Source: Hermatobates lingyangjiaoensis (lineage: Eukaryota > Arthropoda > Insecta > Hemiptera > Hermatobatidae). From it: 64,000 bases of DNA. Both the position numbers and the translations under genes were made by a program. Where the stretch lies: the NCBI GenBank assembly GCA_026182355.1, contig JAPFBL010000068.1, positions 3,985,001 through 4,049,000 on the forward strand, written 5' to 3'. The notes beneath the pieces are model-generated. The model did not search any database. It worked only from the letters and a program-made list of their open reading frames with translations, and was not told the origin of the DNA. Positions 41,185 to 54,100 of the stretch are shown in pieces. Each line of letters begins with the position of its first letter. The first letter of the stretch is position 1.

Positions 41185-41228
<44 letters not shown>

Positions 41229-41562
41229 CGTGCAAACTGCAATAAGAAATCAGAAAAAAGACTAAGATCTTTTAACAGTAACAAGCGGTCTTCGCGAAAT
41301 TCAAATCTCAGCATATCACAACAACATTCCAGAATAAATCAAATCTCAACAGAGTGTGGGTTGGAGGTTGATTTTTGTTTTACGTGCTTATTGTGAAATC
41401 GTGTTACATATATCTTTACCAAAGATCTCAAACAGTCGCTTGGCAAGTGAGCTTAGCTCCCATATCTCTTCTCTCCTGATGACGGCTAAACCAAAAATTA
41501 GAAGCTTTAAGTGTTTTTTTTCTATTTACTGTGTACCTATAATTTATTCAGAAACATATATA

Positions 41563-41601
<39 letters not shown>

Positions 41602-44600
41602 ATGATTAAACCACAATAAGAAATGGGAAAACAAGACTAAGAAATCTTAGTCTTGTTTTCCCGTTTCTTATTGTGGTTTGATCATTGATTGTTATTTCAC
41701 GTGTTTATGTGAAATCTTTATATATATATATAAAGAAATATGCCTTGCTGTTTGTTTACTCTTTCTTTCTCTCCTAACTCTTTTGTTGAAAGACCTCGGG
41801 ATATTTCATGTTTTCATTAAAGAAAATTGTTGTTTGTTATTAATTGCAGAATATGGTGTGTGCATAATTCAAAGCAGAAAAATCTAGAAGTCGAGATTTG
41901 CAATGGAACATGATACTTGAGTGACTGCTGGGCATTTTACACAGGCATATATGTAATTAACAAAGAAATGTAGATTTCATTCTAAAATAAATATAAATGA
42001 AAGTTGTTTGTGTAGAAGAAATCCTAGACTGTAGTAATTGAAGATTTAACCTTTCTTGCTTTTTATTAAATAGAACTACTTGGGAGGCTGCGATTGTTAT
42101 CTTAGCAGACACGTTAGCGCTCGACATACAGGAAGTGGGTCATTAGTCACGTATGGTGGTTCGCAACGCGAAAATATTCTTTACTGCTCTTGTCTTCAGA
42201 AGACATGTTTAATTCTAGTTTCACTCAGTCTAAGAAAAACTGTTCACACGTTTTCATTCTTCACTATTAATACACTAACAAACGAGTCTAAATTAATTAT
42301 ACCTCATGTTTTGACTACTCATCGTAAATTTTAATATCTAAACCATATGGTCTTATTTTTAAAATTTTACTTAAAAATGTTTGATCATTTTATGTTAATT
42401 TTTCTAAGACAGTAAGAATTATTAAATAAATCTGAATTGTTAAATAAGAATATTCTACTCACCAGGAATAGCGAGACACCTAGGCAAGAGATGAGAAGAA
42501 GTTTTTTGAGGCCCAGACGAGCAGTGAGCGAGGTTGTGAGTGAAGATGACAGAGCCTTTATCGAGGCTAGGATGATGGAGGCAGTGGACGGGCAGGTGGC
42601 GACTCCTGCCATGAAGAAGATAGAATGTGCATAGCTGATGATGGCGTGCCCGCCCGTCATCTGTCGGGCCACGTTTGTCCCCACAACAACAAGAAGAGCC
42701 CGCAGGTTACTGCGTATGGAAAACAATTTGTTGGCTTGATCCTTCCAGCCACCACGATTATCCAGTCCTGCCTGCAAACAAACATCGCTATTAATTCTTA
42801 ATTATTGCTTTGTCTTAAAAGGAATATACACTTGGACATAAAAAAAGGGAATGAACAAATCTATTGGAATAATAGTAGGAGTAGTACAATTCATGTAGTA
42901 GCTCGCAGATGATATTTTCTTGTGCAATAAAAACAAATAATCTTATATCGCAGTATAAGATTGTAAATTACTTCTTAATAATATTATTGATGGTATTTAA
43001 TGGAATTGTTTACGAATTTCGTTTAATAATGATTATTACCAGATTTTCAAAGATGCATGAATAATTATTTAATGTAATACTGTTCTTCATTGTATCAAAC
43101 ATTTAGTAATGGCACTAAGATCATTTGAGTAAAATAACGTCGTTGAGAAAACTGATGTCGTTGACAGTGGAGTTGTGAAAGCAGACTGTGAAATTCAGAA
43201 CAGAGAAAGATAATGAAGTACTGAACCGGCGGAAAAAGCAAAGAAAGAAAACAACCTCAGGACGTATATACGTATATTATCCCTACTTTTCGGCTGGAAA
43301 AGTAAGGATAAACATAGGAGTTTAAGTAGAACTATGTAAAACTGTAACAGATAGTTGTTAACCCTGGTAAACAAAGCTATTGTTCTTGTTAATATAGAGT
43401 TTAATTTAAGTAAAAAAAAAAACATTGCTATTATTACAACTTGGTCTGCTAAATTTAATTGCAATTGTCTTGATAGCATATATAAACCACATTCACCTTG
43501 AGGTAACAGCAAATGTAATTGTTAATTTCATAATTAAGGAATTCTTAAGGGCAAAAACTCTTAATACCTTCATGAAGGCATAAACAGATTTTTAACATTT
43601 TTGGAATGAGCAGAATAAAAATGGACATACACAAGTATATTGTTGAGTTTCTTTTGTTCGCTGAAACCGAACTCTTTAGGAAGTCTGTGAATAAGGACAT
43701 CTGAAGCGTTAAACAGAATACGTCTTCTTCCATTGTGAATTGGATTGTTAGCGGTAATGAATTTAATTTTGTTAGAAAATCAGCTCTCACAGTAGATGTG
43801 AGGCAAAGGCATGGAGTTTTATGAATACAACGGAACCATCAAAACTTGCTTAAGTAGAATTGAATTTAACATTTTAATTTTAAAAAATTCCATACCTAAA
43901 TTACCGATCAGGAGAGATTAGCAATTACTGGTAGCAAGTGAATTTTTTTTCAATTTACTTTCAAATTAGAAATTATCATCAATGATACATAATTTAACTA
44001 CGTGGATTTAATCAAGTTAAATAGTTCCGATTTATTGATGACGCATTAGGCGTCTATCTCAAATCTATGATTGAAGATGTGTTTATCGTAACATTAAATT
44101 CATTAGAGCCAACATGACAGTTCACAACGAAAGGAGAAGTAAATTGTAAATTACTCTTTTTAGATGCTCTCATCCATGAGTTCTCTAAGGAGAGTACGTG
44201 TAGGAACAATGTGCTTGCTTACATTTATTTTTCTAAAACCCCAGAAATGTTAAAACATCTATTTTTAGATACATGTTTTTGTAGCAGCAAAAATTTTTCT
44301 TTCCACATTTTTTCTTTAAATGCCATAAGAAGGTAATTTTTTAATAAAACATTCTCTTAAAAAACTGTTGCGCAGTTATATTTACAAGATTCTGATCAGA
44401 TGTTATGATAAAATACCCAAAGGTAGGGCTGGTAAATAATTAAAATGACGTGGCATGAATACTCCTTAGTTAGAAGTAAACAAATTAATGCGATAGCATT
44501 ACATATAAATAATGAAAATAATGATATAAACTAGACAGAAGCAAAAATAAGCTTTATGTATGAGAAATCAGTTTGTAAAGAAATGTTATTGAGTTTTCAT

Positions 44601-47600
44601 TTGTAAAATTTAGCTGATCAAATTAGACTCTGTATTAACGACAGCAATAACCTTATTTCTATTTGGAAAGGGAAGAAAAAAAATCACTGAAACCAAAAGA
44701 GGGAAAATATTTAATGAAATATAGTAGCCAAATCCCTCGTGGGGTGGACAAGGCATACTCCCTGTTTAGAATATTGCAAACGACAATACTGTATGGGTAG
44801 TCCTAGGCTTTAAACTGACAACTAGAATTACACTGATATCATAATGTGTTTTAACTGGTTGCTTTTTTGAAAGAAATTTTATAGTGTTATCATATATAAC
44901 ATAGTATAAGATAAATAATTTTAAAAATTTGGAAAGAATAAATTATGAATATTTCAAATTAAAGAAGAGTTGGAGGCCAGAAGAGAGGAATAAAATAATG
45001 TTGTTTATTTAGATACGTGCTAAATATAGCAGGAGAGCAAGAAGCTTAGTGACAGCTACTCAGCTTGACAATCAGTCCAAATTGTTTTTGCGTAATTATA
45101 AATACTATGGCTTGGTCAGATGACTTCCTTTAATTTGAAATTCGAGTGGTTTGACCATCAGCTGGTGACGTGTCCTCAAGGACGTCTAGAGCCTTGGTAA
45201 AAGACGCCCAGACAGAGTGAGAATCACTCTTTTGCGTCGTTTGTCGCAGCAAGTCACCTGAATGACTATAGTCCAAACATATCAATATACTTTAGGTGTA
45301 ATAGGAAGCAACACCAACACCATTATATTAATAAGAAATTAAATGAGAGAATGGAACTTGAATATGACTCTTATGAAATGTTAGGTTCTTTACAACTGAA
45401 CATCTAATTCAGTTATTGATCTTATAGGTGTCAATCAACGTTTCTTTATATAAATGTTATATACAATTTTTGAAAAGCTATTAATATAAGTGTTTAATTT
45501 TTATGTTTTTATAATTTGTAGATGGAATAATAATGAAAGCTAAAAGTGTTCAATTCAGCTTTTAACTATGCTAACTCTGGAACAATCCAGTAATCCTTAA
45601 CATCATATGCTAGAAGAATGATTAATGTATTTTTTCATTGCATGGTATTTAGTTTATATTGATTAATCAACTATAAAAAAATCTGGAGTGGCCTACACTC
45701 TACTTTACTATACGTAACTTAATGTCAAATTTCTTGAGTATATAAAACATAACGTCTCATTTAAACATAACGTAAACATCTAAATGGGATATGATTAAAT
45801 GGAGAATGAAAACATTAATTTTTTTGGAAACAAAGTTGCACAAAACATGTAAATAACAGGAATTGTCTAAAAAAATCTATTCAATAAAAATTGCTTTTCT
45901 TTTCATCTGTCAAAAAACGTATATTCAAATTTACTCTGAGCGAGTGTTACCTTTTTCATGCTGCTGTACTCTGTTATAAGGTTGCTTTGAATGTATATTG
46001 AGAAAACAAATTATAGTAATTATCAAGTTTTCCATATTCCATTCAATGTCAAAATCGGCTATTCAGTATAAAGCTTTTATAGCTGGATGTTTCTAATTTT
46101 TGAAAATAATAAATATCAACTATTAGACTAGAATAGTGAAAAAACTGGATATTCGTCAACAAATATAAATCCTCTTTCTTGAGGAAAGAGTCCATTCCTC
46201 ACATTTCAATATCATGGTAAGATACTACAATTCACAAAGATGAAGAAACTATGACTGTTATTAAGTTTTGCTCAAGAGTGCAATATATAGATTTATTAAA
46301 GCAGTTTATGAGACAAATCCATCATACCATGGAAGACAGAGAAAATTAATTTATGTTCGTTGGCGGTGATTTTTTACATGTAATAATATTATTCCTCTTA
46401 CATCTCTTATAAGTCAATAATATATTTTCATTTTTCCATCAGAAACATCAATTTTTTTTTTTTGGATTCGCTCAAAAAATTTCTAAGTCAATGTAAACAA
46501 TGTAAAAAAATACAAAAAATTCGACAAGTATAGCAGGTGATCTCTTAGTCTAGGATAAACAAAGAGTTTTTATATCGTTATTGCACTTTCCCGTAATTGA
46601 AACTTCATGATTTTTTTTTATGAATTGTTAATTTTTTGTTCCATTTTTGGTCAAATTTTCATTATTTTTTAACGAGCCGTTTAGCGTCAAAAAAACATTT
46701 TCTGAAAACACAAATCCTACTGTAACGCCCCTTTCGCAAATGTAATTTTCGAAAAAAAAATCTCAACTCATTCTCCATATAATGTTCTATTTTTAGGCAT
46801 AGTTTCATTTTGATCCATCAAACAGTATGTCTTGTATCGCTCTCACAAGGTTTGAGATTGAATTATAAGTCAAAATTTTTACATTTTATTCAAAAAAAAT
46901 ATTTCCTGTTGTTTTAAAATTCTGAATATATTTTTCGTTTGTTGCATTTGAAACCTCAAAGATAATGTCAAAATTTCAAAACTCTAGGGTTATCACTTTA
47001 GGAGAAATAAATGTTTAAAAAAAAAACGGTTTTTGGCAAAAAAAGTGACTTTCCCATCATGCATAATTCTTCCCAAACAATAGGGATCTTCGTCTTTATG
47101 AGGCCCATTTTTCTGTAAAATATCAACTTGATCCATCAAAGATTCTGGACCGTAGCGTGGTAACAAGCAATGCTAACACACGCACCCACCCACCCACCCA
47201 CCCACACACACACAGACATCATCGTAAAAACGTCATAAAACGACTTCTGGGACCTCAAAACATGTAATTTCGTCAAAATCTCGAGATCGAATTTTTTCAC
47301 GATCACTGTACTTTACTTATAGTAAAGTAAAAATGTACACCCTCTTCAATTAATTTCATTTTTTTACTTTACTATAAGTGAAGTATAGTGATCGTGAAAA
47401 AAATCGATCTCGAGATTTTGACGGAATTACATGTTTTGAGGTCCCAGAAGTCGTTTTATGACATTTTTACGATGATGTCTGTGTGTGTGTGGGTGGGTGG
47501 GTGGGTGAGTGTGTTAGCATTGCTTGTTACCACGCTACGGTCCAGAATCTTTGATGGATCAAGTTGATATTTTACACAAAAATGGGCCCTATAAAGACGA

Positions 47601-50600
47601 AGATCCCTATTGTTCGCGAAGAATTATGCATGATGGGAAAGTCACTTTTTTTGCCAAAAACCGTTTTTTTTTTTAAAAATTTATTTCTCCTAAACTGATA
47701 ACCCTACAGTTTTGAAATTTTGACATTATCTTTGAGGTTACAAATGGAATAAACGAAAAATATATTCAGAATTTTAAAACAACGGCAAATATTTTTTTTC
47801 AATAAAATATATAAATTTTGACTTATAATTCAATCACAAACCTTATGAGAGCGATACAAGCCATACTGTTTGAGGGACAAGAATAAAACTATGCCTATAA
47901 ATAGAACATTATGTGTAGAATGAGTTGAGATATTTTTTTTCAAAATTACATTCGCTGATTGGGCGTTAGAGTACGATTTCTGTTTTCAGAAAATGTTTTT
48001 TTGACGCTAAACGACTCGTTAAAAAATAATGAAAATTTGTCCAAAAATGGAACAAAAAATTAGCAATTCATAAAAAAAAAATCATGAAGTTTCAATTACG
48101 GGAAAGAGCAATAACGATATAAAAACTCTTTGGTTATCCTAGACTAAGAGATCACCTGCTATACTTGTCGAATTTTTTGTATTTTTTTACATTGTTTACA
48201 TTGACTTAATGTAAATCCACTGAGATAAAATTGATGTTTCTAATGGAAAAATGAAAATATATTATTGACTTATAAGAGATGTAAGAGGAATAATATTGTG
48301 CAGGTAAATGATAACACTCATTAAAAAAAAAATCGTATATCTGTTATTTGACAAAGGGGAAGGAAAATGATCTTATTAAATACTAAGAAACCATAAAATT
48401 CCCAGTATAATAATTCTGTTAAAAACCAAAAATGTAAAAGATAATTCAAAATATAAATCATTCGTTTAGAGATTAATAACTGTAATTATCGTACATCTTT
48501 AATTAACAAATCACCTTAAAACAACATTTTCTTCGCTATTTAAGATGTTTTTCCGAGAAAAAAAGGGTATTTTCCTGTTTCAAATTTGAAAATTTTACAT
48601 TAATATTCAATGTAGAAGGATGTCAAGTAAACGATGTAAGAAATCTACTGGCTATTTGAACAATAGCCATGTTCTCTTGTAGGATACTATTTCGTTTCAA
48701 GAAATGTTCACATTGGTTTTTCAAAAATGATATTACTGCTGTAGTTATACTAATGAAATTATTTGCAAATAATAAATTATTTGTGATGTACAAAAATAAG
48801 CTTATAAATTGATATGTCCTTCAATCACTATCTGTACTACCTCACGAATGCAATGCTAATAATTATATCCCATTTAGATATTTATGTTATGCTTAAATGA
48901 TACGTTATGTTTTATATACTCAAGAAATTTGACATTGAGTTACTTATAGTAAAGTAGAGTGTAGGCCACTCCAGATTTTTTACTTTACTATCATTTATAA
49001 AGTTACTAGTTACTAGTGATAAAGAAAATATTGGATCTCAAGATTTTGACAAATTTACATGCTGAAAGAAATAGAGTCAAGTATTTGAACTTTGGTTTTT
49101 TCATCATGTTTGGATAAAGAATTGGTGGTTGAAAGAGTCGGTGGATAACTCTATTTCAGTTTTAAATTAAAATTAGTTTATATATATAATTAATTACTAT
49201 TAATATTAATTACTAGTATTAGTATTCGTAAGTACGTTAATATTCTTGGAGTATTATTCGTTTATAGTTTATTACACATTTTGTAGAATTTTAAAGTTTT
49301 ACAAGAATATGTGTGGGTCCAAAAGTTCGTAAACACGCTGAAAGTCGTGTAGTTTGATAGATAATTCATTTCATATCCAAGTTGTTAATTAAATAATAAT
49401 TTTATTACATTCATTTTAGTTTATAATATTTACACTTTTTCTGTATTTTACTTATAGACTATTCTCTCGTTGTATCGAGATCCGAATGTGATGTTTTATG
49501 ACCAGCTACTAAGATAGAGTGATGTTACACGTGTTTCCTTATTGCTTGTTAGAATGACATTTTTATTACGCGATTGTTGATAATGATATACATATATCAT
49601 TACATGATATACATATCCATACTCATATTTAAATATCAGTTATCCATCTTATTTATTTTGATATGAATTTTTTTTATAGGAACAAAAACTGTTGTGACAA
49701 AAAAATGGTTTGTGAAAATCAAAATATACCTTTATTGTCAAAAGTTAATAACCACTAGAAGTCTAATACATAAAATGAAAAAGTCAAAATTTTATTTAAT
49801 GAAGCTGGTATCAACCATTTAATTTGTTCGTCATAAGGTTAATTTGAACCCATTTTCTATCAATTAATCACTCCTTTACTCCTTCACTCTCACCTAATTA
49901 TTTCCCTTATTTCTTTGTCCTCAATCACTCGCTTTCTTTGTCTTACTCACCCCCCCCTCACTCTCTCTCTGTCTATCTATCTATCACTTTATCTCGCTGT
50001 GTATATATGCAGATTTCTAGTTATTGGTGCGGGGTGTGTTCAATATGCTTTTCTCATCTCTGTTAAAGTCTCTTGCTTGAAAAAGGCTGGCATTGACTTA
50101 CACATTGTATTAGATATTTATTTCAAATAACCTAAAACTTTATAAACCGTGTCCTTGTAAAAATTACTAAAAAAAATAGAATAAAACTAAACAAACCATT
50201 GAATTACTTAAATGAACAAAATTACTAACTACCAGTACATAAAATATGAAATGATGGAGAGAAGTATGTTATTCCAAGAATCGAAACTGAGTAAACTGTA
50301 TTAATTACCATTGATGTTAAGAAAGATAGGGAAAATATTATTAACAATTAATTACAAAGAAAAATTTAAGAATGAACATGATAACATGATAAACTTGATT
50401 AACCCCAAAAAAAAACTTTAATTGGTTTAAATTCTGTATATTTGAAATAAATAACTGCACTAAAGGAAGATATGAATTAGGTATATTTATATTATAATAT
50501 TGTTGGTACAACAGAAGTTATTCTGTGGTGCCTTCCCAAATAACATATTGGCAGTATGATAGTTTCTATTTTAATAATATTTAGCTACAATGTGTGATAA

Positions 50601-51120
50601 CTGTGACGCTAGTTTTATTGTAGAACAATAACTGGCCATGAATAGAGGTGAGATATTAAATTGTTAAGAGGACATAAACAATTGAGAATAGCTCAATAGT
50701 TGAAAGACAGTGACATTTCTACTGATGAGTAAAGCTATAGATGCCGCCGTTTCATAGCATTACTAGAATGACACAGCTCTTAGAATTTCTTTTCGAATTA
50801 GTTTATCATGAAAACTAACTGCGTTCCAAACAACTTGCTATTCATCAATGCATATGTTTTCATCCTTGAGTTTCAGTCAAAATAATTCAATTGAAAATTA
50901 TTTTAGAAACTATTTCATGATTATAATTTTATAAATTGCTACGTTTATGCCAATAATTTAGTCCTACCTGTAGACTATGTATGCTATGAGTAGTAACGAG
51001 AGTGTTAGTTAAGAAAATTGAGAAGATTGTTAAGAAACAGTTATCACCTAAGTTTGGTGTTATTTTTAATAATGTATGTCTTATTGAATGACTGCTTCCA
51101 CAATTTAAGAATGATGTATG

Positions 51121-51177
<57 letters not shown>

Positions 51178-54100
51178 TAACAAGATCTTATGAAATATAA
51201 TGTGTTTAACAAGATCTTGTGAAATAAACAATAATCTCGTGAAATATAAACCAACGTCTAAACCACAGTGACAAATCAGAAAAATGACTAAGATCATACT
51301 GTTGGTCATATTTCTAATGTCAAATTAGAAATGACATTATGTTATCTTTATAATCAGTAATACTCATTTTAACATTATAATCAAACCAAATAAGTGGTCT
51401 TCGTCAGAGTTCAACTGATACTGACGATGAAAGGTCTCAGTCATTTTTCTGATTTCTTATTGTGGTTAGATACACATGTTAGGTACACATATCGTGATAC
51501 ATACATACATACATATATACATCTGGTTGCTTGGGGTGCGGAGTGCACCGGGGTTTAACCTTAAAAGATAATTTTTTATTTATTTATTTTTTAATATTCT
51601 TTATTCTCTGGTATTTATTTCTTTTTTCTTTTTCGTATATTTTGTTTATATTTATTTTGTCTTCTTCACTTACTATTAGTTTGTTTTCTCTTACTTTATT
51701 TTTCTAGATTCTTATTCTTAAATAGTTTCCTATATTTATTTTGTTATTTAGTCTCTACCTTCTATTTTTCATTACAACTAAAAAAATTGGTTGTTTTGTT
51801 TTTGTATTGTATTTAATTATTTTTCTTTTCACTATCATTATTTTTGATTAATACAGTGTGCTTTTATTTTTTATTGCTTATGATTTTTTATCTAATTCAT
51901 ATATTTACTTGCCGGGTTGGTTACTTGCCGTTGCGTCTACAACGTGCTTGGTCTCCCTTTCTCTTTTCTCCTAAAGACGGATTACCCGAAAATTTGAGTC
52001 TGTAAGTGTGTTTCCTTAGTCTGTGTGTTACTCTTCTTGAATTTTGAACTCGAATCGTTATACATATGTGTATGAATGTGAACGTGTTATTTCAAAGTAT
52101 TGATCTTTATTTACTTGTAAGAATAAGTAAAGTTCAGCCAATCAGATTAAATTATATGACTCTTGTTTAAGAATAAACGAAAATAAATATTAAAAAGAAA
52201 ACAGAAAAAACCTTTATATAAAACTTGATCATAATATGTAACAAACTGATTCAATATAAAATACGTAATAAGATTAATTTTTGTAACTCAGGCCTTTTTG
52301 TATCGTTTTATGCTTCAAAACACATACTTCGCAATTTTTAATGTAAAGAAATATACATCATGATTTTTTGTATCAGTTTTTATCTTGAATGCAATATATA
52401 AATGGTTATTCAAATTAATCACTAAATTAGTACCTGCTTCGGAGTTAAAGAGTAATTTAATCACATTTTCACTTTTTTTAAAAGATATATTTTTGCTTTA
52501 ATCTAATCCATTTATTTTTTAATTTATCACATATATTTTAACATTTTACATACTTTGAATTAGTTTAATGAATTTTAAGAGAACTTTGATGTTTGAGATA
52601 AAATAACATATCATAAATAATATTCATTAGTCCGTCCAATCCTTTAAAACACTGATTTAAAAAAAAGAATAAATATTTCACTAATTTTAGTCTGGCTAAA
52701 ATTTTTACGATTTTTTTGGTATTTTTTTTTTGTTTCATTATATATGTCACAGTAAAATCAATAATAAGTTCTTAAAAGAAAATAAATTATAATTTTTCAG
52801 GTTTGTTTTTATTTAAAATTATTGAATATTATAATTTGATTGGCCTGAAAATCTCAACTCTTTTCAAAAGATTATCTTTGCAAAGTGTTTGAGGAAATTT
52901 GTCGTTTGCCGTATCTCAGATGAAAGGGATCACTAACTTTGAAAGTTTCCTATCTTCAAACATATCTAGGTGAAGCGACTTTACTAAAGCTCAAAGATTA
53001 AATTTGTTTTAATTGAATTATTTCGAAGAGTAGTAGTTAGTAATTTAGAATTCATCGATCATTTTTTGTTGTTGGCTGCTAAACTTTTACAGCTACTGTG
53101 GCTTTTCTATCTGTTGAATCAGGCTATTTCAATATATAATAAATTAAGGTTTAGAAGTAAACAAACAACGCAAAATAGTTGAATTCATTTCTGCCTGCTT
53201 GCATATCCTTTCAAACAAAATCAAGTTAATTTGGACTCAATAAATTATTACATTGTTAAACTACTTGATTTCATGTTATAGTGATTATGGTTAAAGATGA
53301 ATGAAGCGATCAATGTAATCATGATTAGCAACATTGATTAAGTTACAATCTGTTGGACTTATCTATTGGACTTATCTATTGGACTTATCTATAGTACTAA
53401 ACTATTCCAATTTGAAGTTAGAGCAGTCCTACATGAATGAAGCCCACAGTAAGTCCTTTCATCACTCCCTGTACAGTGCTTCAATCATAAGCCCTGGAAT
53501 TCCAATATTCCAGAATCGCAGGTGATTATAGAATGCCATTAGATTTTACTAGCATACCCTATGCTTCAGTCATTTTTTAATGCTTGTAAATTTGCTGCAT
53601 AAGTTAAATTAAGGAAATTAATTATTTAAGAAAACTAAAACTGACTAATGTAAAAACATATTCCGAATTCTTTAAACAAAAAAAACTAAATTTTAACAGG
53701 AAATATAAAATGTTTCCCGGTTTGGGAGGCATTTAACCTAGTGAGTGTTCGAGTTGTAAAATACTTAAAAGACACTATTTATTGATGTTCACAACCAGTT
53801 GGTGTTGTGTGTACATAACCTTATGTTATGTAGTGTATTATATCGTAACAGGACTACTTAAGTAGTTAGCCATCAGACTATTCAGTATTTATGTTGTACT
53901 CAATTTCGACAAAACTTCTTCTTGCCTATAATACTCAAATCTTTATTTTAATTACTCCAAAATTTATTATCAAATTTCCAAAATTTAGTCAGTTTTTTCA
54001 CAAAAACTTTGATAATTTATTTCAAAACTGTTCAAATGAACCGTATTTAATAAAATAATGAATATGGTTTGGAATGAATTTAATCTAGTGAAAGTTGCAA

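Larger units (their letters stand above)
25284..42462 (-). other. Intron 3 (17.2 kb)
   Basis: Largest intron. The last 2.3 kb on the plus-strand map (40150-41750) is a dense cluster of (TA)n tracts with nested inverted PLE-like remnants. A diverged copy of the foldback-element arm lies at 28460-28685. A weak hammerhead-like motif is at 33034-33056. In 25300-28450, 28700-33000 and 33100-40140 I see only AT-rich sequence and short low-complexity runs; the reading frames there lack coding character. Confidence 0.8.

Noticed and set aside
42437..42634. 65-codon plus-strand frame over exon 3
   Set aside because: Antisense shadow of transporter exon 3.
43195..43790. Two minus-strand frames (105 and 81 codons) upstream of exon 3
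   Set aside because: They lie in intron 2, have AT-driven composition and do not fit the transporter, whose exons 2 and 3 join perfectly without them.
47173..47218. CRISPR-like or minisatellite array in the CCCA/CA run
   Set aside because: Simple 2- and 4-bp repeats inside a transposable element; no spacers.
50929..51309. 126-codon minus-strand frame
   Set aside because: Its centre is (TA)n giving Tyr-Ile repeats; the flanks match no family and overlap a family A element.
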